Positions 17,574 to 26,400 of a stretch of DNA of 48,211 nucleotides are shown here, piece by piece. A program made the position numbers and the translations under genes. Positions within the stretch are counted from its first letter, which is position 1; each line of letters begins with the position of its first letter. The notes beneath the pieces were generated by a model, which was given only the letters and a program-made list of their open reading frames with translations, did not search any database and was not told the origin of the DNA. This stretch comes from Planctomicrobium piriforme (GTDB taxonomy: Bacteria > Planctomycetota > Planctomycetia > Pirellulales > UBA1268), in assembly GCA_945871035.1 (NCBI GenBank), contig CAMBUD010000011.1, positions 1-48,211 on the forward strand, written 5' to 3'.

Positions 17574-19394
17574 CTAGTGCGCTGCAGCAGCGGCCATCGC
17601 CGCGGCAGCATTCGGCGGATCGGTCTGCATGAGATAATCCTTCTCTGCACCCGGCACGGAATATTCATACGGCCCGCGATACACAACTGGTTGAAAATCA
17701 AAATTGCCGTGGCCGGGTGGGCTCGGCGCCGACCATTCCAGACCGTTGGCATGCCAAGGATTACGACCAGCAATCGGCCCGAAAAACATACTCCAAAAGA
17801 AGTTGACGGCAAAGATGATCTGTGAGGTAACCATCCCAATGGCGCACCACGTCATAAAAGCATTTAACGGCTGCAGGTGGTGGAAAGTCTCGTAGTGGTA
17901 GGCGTCGGCAAGGCGTCGCGGAAAGCCGACCGCCCCCAGTATGTGCATCGTGAAGAATGTTCCATTTAGGAAAATGAACGTGAGAAAGAAGTGGGCCTTG
18001 CCCCAAAACTCATTCATTGTCCGCCCAAACATTTTAGGGAACCAAAAGTAAATGGCTGCCCAGACACCCATGGCCGTACCAGCAAAGAGCACGTAATGGA
18101 AGTGAGCCACGATGAAGTACGTGTCGTGAATAAAAATATCGACTGGTGTTGCGGCCATGAAGATGCCCGACAAGCCACCGATAATAAACATTGAAACGAA
18201 TGAGAGTGCAAAGAGCATGGCGGTCGTAAACTGGATGCGTCCACCCCAGATCGTCCCCAGCCAATTGAAGGTCTTCACGGCACTCGGCAACGCAATCATC
18301 ATTGTGGACACCATGAAGGTGATACCCAGGGCCGGATTCATGCCCGAGATAAACATGTGGTGACCCCAGACGATGAAGCCCAACCCGGCTATGCCGGCGA
18401 TTGAATAAACCATCGGCCTGTAACCAAAAAGAGGCTTTCTGGCAAAGCAGGTCAGGATGTCCGAAACCATGCCCATTGCCGGTAGAATCATGATGTAAAC
18501 GGCCGGATGGCTGTAGAACCAAAAGAGATGCTGCCACAGGAGCGGCTGACCACCACCGGTCGCTGTCAGCGTGTTGTTAACCATATTGCCTTCCGGTGAA
18601 AAGAAACCGGTGCCCAACGTGCGATCGGCGAGTTGCATGAAGCCGGCAGCTGTCAGCACCGGCAATGCAAAAGCCTGCAGCACAGCGGTGATGAACATTG
18701 CCCAGATCGTCATCGGGAGTCGGAACATCGTCATGCCGGGAGCCCGCATCAGAATGATTGTTGTCATGTAATTGACGCTGCCCAGCATGGACGACACGCC
18801 GACCATCGTGAGGCCCACCAGCCAGAGCGTCTGCCCCATACCGCTGCCCGGCGATGCCGCAACGTTTGTGGAAAGCGTTGGGTAGCTCGTCCAACCGCTT
18901 GACGCTGCCCCACCTTCCACAAAAAAGCTGGCGCCAAACGCAAAGAAGGCCGGCCACATAAACCAGTAGCTCAACATATTAAGCGTCGGAAATGCCATGT
19001 CGTCAGCACCGATCATCAGCGGAATCAGGAAGTTTCCAAACGCACCAGCCAGGATCGGAATGATCACTAAAAAAATCATCACGGTGGCGTGCATCGTAAA
19101 GAGCATCGTGTAAAACTCCGGTGACATTTGCCCGCCCTGCTGTGCAAAGAGCTTGCCGAGCACCGGCACATCGGACCACGGCCAAGCAACCTGCCAACGC
19201 ACGGCAAGGGCCAGCAATCCACCCACCAGAAACCAGAGGAGCGTTGAGAATAAAAACTGCAGTCCGATAACTTTATGGTCTTTGGAAAAGACATACGTTG
19301 ACAAGAAATCGGCAATGGGCCGTGGCTTGCGAACCGGCAGCAACGTGGCTAGATCGGCAGCCGAGTGCGTGGAGGGTATTGTTGTGGTGCTCAT
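17574..19394 (-). CDS. coxA: Cytochrome c oxidase subunit I, A2-type
   Basis: The 606-residue protein binds heme a, heme a3 and CuB, reduces O2 to water and pumps protons. Twelve or so helices are evident. Motifs include MHATVMIFLVIIP (low-spin heme His), FWFYSHPAVYIMILPAMGM (CuB His and cross-linked Tyr), WGHHMFISGMNP (two CuB His) and HDTYFIVAHFHYVLFAG (heme a3 and a His ligands). The YSHPAVY form, with Ala instead of the Glu of HPEVY, is the hallmark of A2-type heme-copper oxidases. The gene lies 48 bases after coxB. Confidence 0.97.
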   Translation of the reverse strand: MSTTTIPSTHSAADLATLLPVRKPRPIADFLSTYVFSKDHKVIGLQFLFSTLLWFLVGGLLALAVRWQVAWPWSDVPVLGKLFAQQGGQMSPEFYTMLFTMHATVMIFLVIIPILAGAFGNFLIPLMIGADDMAFPTLNMLSYWFMWPAFFAFGASFFVEGGAASSGWTSYPTLSTNVAASPGSGMGQTLWLVGLTMVGVSSMLGSVNYMTTIILMRAPGMTMFRLPMTIWAMFITAVLQAFALPVLTAAGFMQLADRTLGTGFFSPEGNMVNNTLTATGGGQPLLWQHLFWFYSHPAVYIMILPAMGMVSDILTCFARKPLFGYRPMVYSIAGIAGLGFIVWGHHMFISGMNPALGITFMVSTMMIALPSAVKTFNWLGTIWGGRIQFTTAMLFALSFVSMFIIGGLSGIFMAATPVDIFIHDTYFIVAHFHYVLFAGTAMGVWAAIYFWFPKMFGRTMNEFWGKAHFFLTFIFLNGTFFTMHILGAVGFPRRLADAYHYETFHHLQPLNAFMTWCAIGMVTSQIIFAVNFFWSMFFGPIAGRNPWHANGLEWSAPSPPGHGNFDFQPVVYRGPYEYSVPGAEKDYLMQTDPPNAAAAMAAAAAH

Positions 19395-19442
19395 TGAAAA
19401 TTTCCCGGGGGAATGGTGCTTGGCCTGCGTCGTCTGCCTTAT

Positions 19443-20246
19443 TCAATCCGCGATCGCAACGGCATCCGACGGCTCAGCGACGGGCTGTGTCGACTCTTGT
19501 TCGGCATATTTTTTCTCTATCCAACTATCGAAATCTTCGCGTGATTCAATCGTAATATGGCCCTTCATTTTGTAGTGACCCCAGCCACACAATTCGGCGC
19601 AGACGATGTCGAATTCACCGGTTTGAGTGGCCTTAAACCAGACCGGTATTTTCATGCCGGGCACCGCATCCTGCTTGATCCGCAGGTTGGGCAGGAAAAA
19701 ACTGTGCAAGACATCCGCACTCTTAAGCTGCACGAGAATGTCCTCGTCAACCGGCACATGCAGATCGTTCACAATAAATAAATCGTCGGGTGTGCCGAGC
19801 ATGCCGTCACGACCGGGATACCGCAACCGCCACTCGAACTGCCGGCCAACAACCTCCACCGTCGGCGACATTGCAGGCCGTCGCATCTTGATGTCCGCCC
19901 AGCTGTTCATCTGGTAAATCGCCAAAAATAGCAGCACACCTGCCGGCAGGATGGTCCAAACAACTTCCAGCGAGTGGCTGCCGTGGCGGTAGGTCGCAGG
20001 CCCTTGAGCATGGGCCGCGTCGTACTTCCATAGAAACCAAAAGAGCAGTCCCTCTGTGACCACAAATACGACGCCGGTCAGCACGAGAATAAACATGAAC
20101 AGCCCGTCAACCGTCGGACCGTGTTCGGAGACATTCTCTGGCAACCAGATATCAAAAGCAGGAGCAACTGCAAATGTAGCCACGCCCAGCACCGGCACGG
20201 CTAAAAATACTAGGCTCCAGATGATTCCCAACAAACGACTGCGCAC
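19443..20246 (-). CDS. coxB: Cytochrome c oxidase subunit II (CuA)
   Basis: The 267-residue protein has two N-terminal helices (LLGIIWSLVFLAVPVLGVATF and GLFMFILVLTGVVFVVTEGLLF) and a cupredoxin domain. The CuA ligands are visible in ADVLHSFFLPNLRIK (His) and CAELCGWGHYKM (Cys, Glu, Cys, His, Met). No cytochrome c domain is fused at the C terminus, so this is an aa3-type rather than caa3-type enzyme. The GTG at 20246 is chosen because it lies just after the upstream stop and has GGAG at good distance. The alternative ATG at 20330 would overlap the previous gene by about 60 bases. Confidence 0.93.
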   Translation of the reverse strand: MRSRLLGIIWSLVFLAVPVLGVATFAVAPAFDIWLPENVSEHGPTVDGLFMFILVLTGVVFVVTEGLLFWFLWKYDAAHAQGPATYRHGSHSLEVVWTILPAGVLLFLAIYQMNSWADIKMRRPAMSPTVEVVGRQFEWRLRYPGRDGMLGTPDDLFIVNDLHVPVDEDILVQLKSADVLHSFFLPNLRIKQDAVPGMKIPVWFKATQTGEFDIVCAELCGWGHYKMKGHITIESREDFDSWIEKKYAEQESTQPVAEPSDAVAIAD

Positions 20247-20271
20247 GGTGCTCTTCTCCAATATTTTATTA

Positions 20272-21573
20272 CTAGAATCTGTCTCGCGCCACCAGCGGCC
20301 GATCGGCGCCGAGTTCGCCATCAAATTCATAGGGCAGCGATCGGATGTAGTTGACGATGTGCCAGATGTCCTCGGGTGGAATGGTTCCTTTGCCGGCCGG
20401 CATGGGTGCGCCGTTGATGCCGGCGTGGATGCGGTAATACAGATCAAGCGGTCGTCGACCACCGCGGTAAACGCCCTGCCGCAGATTGCGCGGTGGAATG
20501 GTTCGTGGTTTCAAGGCGTCACCATCGAGCACACGAGTGAATTTTTCTAGCCAGGCAATCTGCTCCCGATGTTCCTTTAGTTCATCCGGGCTCATGCCGG
20601 ATGTTTGCGCTTCCTGCGCCCGACGCTCACCGCCTGCTACCTCCTTGTCGGCTTCAACAATTGCCTTGTTCCAATCGTCGTAGTCGTTGGCCTGTCCATC
20701 GCCGAGGCCTGTTACACCGTGGCACTTTACGCAGTTGGCTTTTTCACCATAGAACAGCGCACGTCCTTTGGCGATTGAATCCACCAACTCAATATCCGCA
20801 GGCATGGGAGGGACAGCGATTTGAGCTGCGCTAGCCCCTTGCCATTTTGCAGCAGCAACCGCCAGCGTCTCGGTCACGAGAAACTCTCGCGTCTGCGGCA
20901 GCTTTCCAGCGGCGTCATCATCGAGCTCAAAGAAGGCCCGCATCAAGGAGAGCTCTGTTTCTCCTCGCATGCTCAGATATTTTACATACTCCGCCAGAGC
21001 GTCAATCTTCGCAGCGCTGAGCAGCGCAAAGGACGGCATGGATGTGCCGGCAATACCGTTGTGCAGGATGCGCAAGAGATCGGCATGCGTTGGCTTGTCG
21101 GCTCGCTCGGTGCTCTTAAACTTAAAAACACCCGGCCTGTAGTCACGCGGATAGGGATTGAGAAAGGCCGATGTGGGCCCGAGGCCGTCGCCGGTAATGC
21201 CATGACAATGGGCGCAGTGCTCACGATAAAGACCGTTCTTTCGTCCCACGATGTCGCTGCGAACAGGGCCGGCAGCCAGCTTGAGCTTTGCTGCATCAAG
21301 CCCCATCTCCGGGAGCGTGGCGGGCTCATCCGGCGTGCCAAACATCGCCAGCAACACCGTCGAGACCTGCTCTTCTTGTTGCGTTGTGAGATGCTGCTTG
21401 GTGGCCTCTACCATATTGAGACGAAAATAGGCCGGCGGCGTGGCGCCACACCCGAGAGTGAACGCGAGAGCGAATACGAGAGTGAACGCTCGCCAAACGC
21501 CACCATAGTGCGCTTGAAACAACTGCTGGCCGCGGTCAGTGCCTGCGAAAGGTGGCGTCGTCAAAACGTGCAT
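20272..21573 (-). CDS. Diheme cytochrome c (membrane-anchored or lipoprotein)
   Basis: The product has two CXXCH heme sites: CAHCHGITGDGLGP with the following PRDYRPGVFKFKST stretch, and CVKCHGVTGLGDG. Class I cytochrome Met ligands are plausible in the GTSMPSF and GAPMPAGKG stretches. The N terminus is hydrophobic (FTLVFALAFTLGC) and ends at a possible lipobox Cys. It probably passes electrons to CuA of the adjacent CoxB (inference from position). The start is uncertain: ATGs at 21663, 21591 and 21573 are in frame and none has a clear Shine-Dalgarno. The signal core is built on 12-bp imperfect repeats. Confidence 0.87.
   Translation of the reverse strand: MHVLTTPPFAGTDRGQQLFQAHYGGVWRAFTLVFALAFTLGCGATPPAYFRLNMVEATKQHLTTQQEEQVSTVLLAMFGTPDEPATLPEMGLDAAKLKLAAGPVRSDIVGRKNGLYREHCAHCHGITGDGLGPTSAFLNPYPRDYRPGVFKFKSTERADKPTHADLLRILHNGIAGTSMPSFALLSAAKIDALAEYVKYLSMRGETELSLMRAFFELDDDAAGKLPQTREFLVTETLAVAAAKWQGASAAQIAVPPMPADIELVDSIAKGRALFYGEKANCVKCHGVTGLGDGQANDYDDWNKAIVEADKEVAGGERRAQEAQTSGMSPDELKEHREQIAWLEKFTRVLDGDALKPRTIPPRNLRQGVYRGGRRPLDLYYRIHAGINGAPMPAGKGTIPPEDIWHIVNYIRSLPYEFDGELGADRPLVARDRF
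21453..21488. repeat. Three 12-bp imperfect repeats in diheme cytochrome signal
   Basis: CGAGAGTGAACG, CGAGAGCGAATA and CGAGAGTGAACG lie in succession. On the coding strand they encode the FTLVFALAFTL hydrophobic core of the signal segment. Confidence 0.85.
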
Positions 21574-21678
21574 GGCAGGGGAAAAAAACATTTTATTTTG
21601 TGAGAAAACGCTGGTGAGAAAACGTGTCGGGTGTATCTGCCGAAAGGTGGTGGAGACTCTCATTTGGGGGCGGGGGGA

Positions 21679-22596
21679 TTAAATTCCAATGGCCGACACA
21701 GGAACGTCGATGGCGCCAATATCTTTCACTTCATCGGGCTCCAACTGAATCTGGAATCGGCCTTTGGGAGTCCATTTGAGTTCCTTTTTTTCAAGCCCCA
21801 GCGCGCCGCTAGGGCCAGTCGCGCGTTCGTGCCAGACTTGAAACTCGATGGCTTCACCGGCAGGCAAGGCGGGAATCGTAAACGATCCATCGGCTCCGCT
21901 GACGGCAACGTAGCCGTCTTTACGAAACACCGCATAGCACTTCATCCAAGGATGAATGTTGCAAGTGACCATCGTTGGCAGTCCTGTCTCTGCTGCGGGC
22001 TTATAGATCGTGCCTTGCCCTGAGGGAATAAGCTGGTTGAAGCTGGAACCAGAAATATTTGTATTGTGGCCGATCGGGTCGCTGTTGTGTACATCGATGG
22101 GTTGGCCCACCCGCGCTGCAAACACCGGAGCCATGAACTCGCATTGTTTTTGGTCGAACATCAGCGGAGTTTCGGGCGGCAATGCTTCTTTGACTCGGGT
22201 CGTTTTCCGTGCAAAGACAACGACATTGGCCAAACCTTTTGTTGAGGGATCGACCAGCAGCGAGCGATCGACCAACTGCATGCCGCCTTTCGCACAAACC
22301 TCCGTGTCTTTATCGATGACAAGAGCCTTGGGCGTGGGGGAGGTGCCGGCAAAAATAAATCTTCCCGTCAGCGTGCCCCAGCCAGTACCGGTTGCGGCTG
22401 CTGTCTGCGATCCCTGCGTCGTGGCAACGCTCTCGAGCGTTGCCCTTATCTGCAAAGCAGCTTGCACGTCGGCCTCTGGAGCCGGAAATCGATTTTCTGC
22501 ACAGCCGACAGCGAGAAGCAGGCACAGCGCAGCCAAGCAGATGGGCTCTTTGCCAATGCTCAGACCACACAGATCATTTTTTAAAAAGGTTGGCAT
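21679..22596 (-). CDS. Cupredoxin-type lipoprotein, copy 2
   Basis: The 305-residue lipoprotein-like product (LAALCLLLAVGC) has a plastocyanin-like domain. The ligand set is visible as His in SDPIGHNTNI and C-H-M in TCNIHPWMK. After it comes a small carboxypeptidase-regulatory-like beta domain (DGSFTIPALPAGEAIEFQVWHE). It is paralogous to the gene just upstream (same TCNIHPWMK and following DG-F-I-P-AGE pattern). The ATG at 22596 overlaps the upstream stop by 23 bases and has GGAG upstream. ATG 22626 is an alternative. The likely role is an electron carrier between the bc complex and the oxidase (inference). Confidence 0.82.
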   Translation of the reverse strand: MPTFLKNDLCGLSIGKEPICLAALCLLLAVGCAENRFPAPEADVQAALQIRATLESVATTQGSQTAAATGTGWGTLTGRFIFAGTSPTPKALVIDKDTEVCAKGGMQLVDRSLLVDPSTKGLANVVVFARKTTRVKEALPPETPLMFDQKQCEFMAPVFAARVGQPIDVHNSDPIGHNTNISGSSFNQLIPSGQGTIYKPAAETGLPTMVTCNIHPWMKCYAVFRKDGYVAVSGADGSFTIPALPAGEAIEFQVWHERATGPSGALGLEKKELKWTPKGRFQIQLEPDEVKDIGAIDVPVSAIGI

Positions 22597-23395
22597 CAAG
22601 AACCATTTCTCCAAGGTCGTTATCACCGCCTGCCACCTTTACTTTTTTTCTACCTTTGGCAATTTTTTCGGCCTTGCCGCCAACGGTAACCTCACCGATG
22701 TAGCCGGCCTTCTCGTGCCAGAATTGCAGTTCGATTTCACCGGCAGGAACACTTTTAATCTCGAATGTTCCGTCCGCCTTGGAAACTGCTCCGTAGGGGT
22801 TGGGCCGTACCAACAGCCACGACTTCATCCAGGGATGAATGTTACAAGTGACTTGCGCAGGGATCGCCTCTTCGCTGGCAAAGGTCAGCGCTGACTCTCC
22901 ACCGCTGGGAATCAGATTATTCGAAGGCGGATTCTTAATCGTTGCCACGTTGCTATTGTGGCCGATGGCATCGGAGTTTTTGATGATCAATTGCTGGCCA
23001 ACCTGCACAAAGGCAACGTGCGGCTCAAAGCGGCACCCGGCATTGTTGAGCACCACTTTTTCGCTTTTTGCCGAGGCAGCCAGATCGGGGTGCACCTTGA
23101 TGCCTTTATCGCGCACAAAGACCACAACATTTGCTACGCCCTTGTCGGCGCCCACAACCAATTCTTCGTTTTGCAGTTTGTGTTTCCCGCAGACTTCAAT
23201 ATCTTTGTCGGCCTTGAGTTCGACAGCCAGCGGTGCATCACCACCAAAAACGAATGTACCCTTGATCGTGCCCCACTCATCGGCGAAAGCGGCAGCACTT
23301 GCGCCAGCCATCATCAAAACGGCAGCCACTAGCATAGGCACCCAAAGCATGGGCACGCACAGGCCCTTCGAAAAACGAACTGTTGATGCAGTCAT
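22574..23395 (-). CDS. Cupredoxin-type periplasmic protein, copy 1
   Basis: The 273-residue protein has a Sec signal peptide (LVAAVLMMAGASAAAFA). The N-terminal strand region begins WGTIKGTFVFGGDAP. The type-1 copper ligands are visible: His in SDAIGHNSNV, then Cys, His and Met in TCNIHPWMK. The next domain (KADGTFEIKSVPAGEIELQFWHE) is carboxypeptidase-regulatory-like. The start at 23395 is an ATG with GGAGAG directly upstream. The next gene is a tandem paralogue. As a soluble cupredoxin between cytochrome bc and oxidase genes it may replace or assist a cytochrome c carrier (inference). Confidence 0.84.
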   Translation of the reverse strand: MTASTVRFSKGLCVPMLWVPMLVAAVLMMAGASAAAFADEWGTIKGTFVFGGDAPLAVELKADKDIEVCGKHKLQNEELVVGADKGVANVVVFVRDKGIKVHPDLAASAKSEKVVLNNAGCRFEPHVAFVQVGQQLIIKNSDAIGHNSNVATIKNPPSNNLIPSGGESALTFASEEAIPAQVTCNIHPWMKSWLLVRPNPYGAVSKADGTFEIKSVPAGEIELQFWHEKAGYIGEVTVGGKAEKIAKGRKKVKVAGGDNDLGEMVLDANLFKK

Positions 23396-23433
23396 GACTC
23401 TCTCCAAAGAATAATCTTTCACAGGCATTTCGC

Positions 23434-26400
23434 TCACTTATAGTTTAGTGCGACTCCGGAACGGCGGGAGTCGCGTGGCGGCAAAGAGGCCGTTGGGGCT
23501 TGTTTTTCTGAAACCAAACTCTTTGGCTGAACGGCAGCACGAGGCTGCTCTTCCGGCAGTGGCTGTTTTTGAGACTGGCTGGGGGCAGCCTCAGCGGGAG
23601 TCGCTGGCTGTTGTTTCAAGTAGGCCTCGAGAGAAAGATTTTTCTTGGCAAATGCATCAAAATGCATGAGCAAATCGGTCAATGCATCGATCTGCTGCTC
23701 GCTCGATCCGGTATAAAGACTCTGGCTGACAGGTTTATCAAACGGGATATTGACCGGCATGCCCGTGTACGGCAAATACCGCTTGGGATTAGCGATCCAG
23801 CCGTGCACATAATCCGACTGGAGCCGCTGGTGGACGCGCTCCAATTGCGGCGCTAAGGCTTTGGGATTGCCCGGCGGTGCATAGCTCCCGACCAAATGGC
23901 ATTTCACGCAGTAATTGTTGTTGGTGATGATTCTCAGTGCACCTTCTAAATGACCGGGATGGGAGGCCTCGGTTGCAGCCAGCGAACTCTCGTCCAGACG
24001 GGGTTCGTACACCGATGGGTAATCAGCTCCATCGACCGCCGCAAAATAGCTAACCAAGGAGGAGGCTTCTGCCGACTGAAAATTAAATTTTGGCATCCGC
24101 AGCACGGCCGCAGGACGGATGGCGTGAGGCGCCAAGAAGAATTTGTACAGCCACTCAGACTGCACCTTGCGCCCTTCGCCCACGAGCGAAGGTGGCAACC
24201 AACCCCAAGCATCATCCCCCTTGACGTTAGGATTGATCTGCTTTTCATCGGCAATCACAACGGGAAATAGAAGTTTGGCCAAATCGCCGCCGCGGGCCGG
24301 GTAGTGGTGGCCGGCACGCAATGCATCCTCTGGAACCAGCATGTTTTGTGCCCCCACTGGGCGTGCCTCGCCATCAATAAGTGCATCGCGCCAGAGCATG
24401 AATGGTCGATGGACAACTGCCTCGGTATCGCCGTCTTCGATCGGCACACCATCCTCGTCAACCAACTGCGGCTTGCCTGTTTGCTCATTGAGCACCGACA
24501 TGCCAACGAGAGAGGCCCCACGGCGGCCCTGCTTATCCGTCACAAGCGATTGGGCAACTTCCTGCTGCGTGAAATGCGGGGAAAGGAACGGGTAGTCGAC
24601 CACACTCGGGGCGGGGCCGAGCGATTCGGGCTTGTAGCGAATATCCCAACGATCCATTGCCAGAGTATGGCAGCCGCCGCAGTTGTATTGCTCTGCCACT
24701 ACGAGCCCCTTCTGGCGGGCCGCCTCGCGCGGCGTTGGCTGGTAGATGAATTGGGGAGCGGGCGGCTCCGCCACCAATCCCAGTACAAATGTCATCACGG
24801 CTTCGCGCTGCTTGTCGTCAAAAGGAAACTTCGGCATCCGGTAGCGTTCGTTGTAGCTTTTATTTTCCGTCTTTTTGTAGTCGTAGCTGCGCGGAGCCCG
24901 CAGCTTTTGCCAGAGAAATCCTTCTCGGTCGTGGGTTAATAATTTTTCGAGAAAATAACCGGTGTCAGAGTCGACCGATTCGGGAGTCACATGCGCTGCA
25001 TGCCCTGAGTCTGCTATGGCGTAAGCCAATTCGGGAGCGAGTGGCTCGTCCTTGATCTCTGGTGTTGGGATCTCTGGCGATGGGATCTGCGATGGCGAAG
25101 CCGGAGATTTCTCAGTGTGCGGATCGACTGGTGCCGACGCTGCGTGCGATGCTGGCGCCGTGGCCGTGCCGTGCTGAATCACTCCGTGATGGCCATGACC
25201 AGCGGCAGACGCAAGCTGCTTTGTGACCAAGTGAACAACCTGTTCAAACGCAATCTTGGACGATTCTTTCCGTCCCCAATCGGCCAATGCCGCGCCGGCT
25301 GCTTTGGAATCTTCAAAACCGGGAATGTGGTGGCACGATGCACACGCCAACTTGGCAATGGTCTTTTTACCAACGTAGTTGAGCAGAATAGCGTCACGCT
25401 TTCCCTCGTTCGTTCCCGTTCCTGCTCCCATGCCATTGAGCATCTGCTCGTCGCCTTGGATCGCCGTTTGATCGGCGCTCAGACCGTTTTTGAGTATTTC
25501 TTGGGCTCGCGTGGCTGGAAACCGGTCTTTTAAATACATCATGGCCAGTTCGTTTGTGGCCGCACGCTCCTCGCTGGTGAGCGAGTTGGCAGCGGGAACA
25601 TCTGTTGGCTTCCAGTCTTCAACGGACCCGAGCAGATACAGCGTTGCATCAGCCGCCGGATCGCTGAGGCGTCCATCGGCCAGTGCAACTGGCTCCAGTA
25701 ATACATTCGGCATGAGAGTGCTTGGGTGGTAACGGGCCGGCTCACGTAGCCAGCTGTAGAGCCATTCTTGGCCCTGCGGATGAGAGGCGACCTTCGCCCC
25801 GATGCGCGAAAGATTTGGGCCGTGGGTGCTGACCGCCTCGGGAAAGTCGGCATGTTGGTGGCAGGCCAAACATCCGCGCACCTGCACCACCTTTTTGCCA
25901 CGCTGGACATCGGCAACGGCAGTGATATTGCCGTAGGGCTCAACGTATTCAAAGGGCCGACTCGCGTTGAGTAGATAGGCAATCATTGAACGAATTTCGA
26001 TCGGTTCGTAGCGTTGCGATTCCTCCAACCCCTTGCCAGAGAGATGCTCCCACAGCCCGAAAAAACGCGGCATTTTTGTCGTTGGACGGAAGTCCTGCGG
26101 ATTGCGAAGCCACGCATAGAGCCAGCCAAAGCCAACCTTGCTGGCAACATGATTCAGGCTTGGCCCCACCTTGGGAAAGTGACCCGGCGTTTCCGGCTCC
26201 TTTAAAAGCGCTGAGAGCTGATGAGACCGCGCAGAGAGTTTGGCATTTTTGCTAGCGGCATCGCGCTCAATGGTGTCATGCAAACGCTCGCGGGCCTGCT
26301 TGCCATCTGGGCTTGATCGGACGTCCGAGACCCAGCGTTCGACAGTTGGCCCCAACTCTTTGAGGCCGGGATCTGCTGCAATGGCTGCGGCCACTTCGGG

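Noticed and set aside
17574..20246. A cbb3 or caa3 oxidase
   Set aside because: CoxA has the A2-type YSHPAVY motif with CtaA/CtaB present, and CoxB has no cytochrome c domain.
20247..20462. A longer CoxB start at 20462 or 20330
   Set aside because: It would overlap the diheme cytochrome gene by about 60-190 bases. The GTG at 20246 with GGAG upstream gives a normal CoxB.
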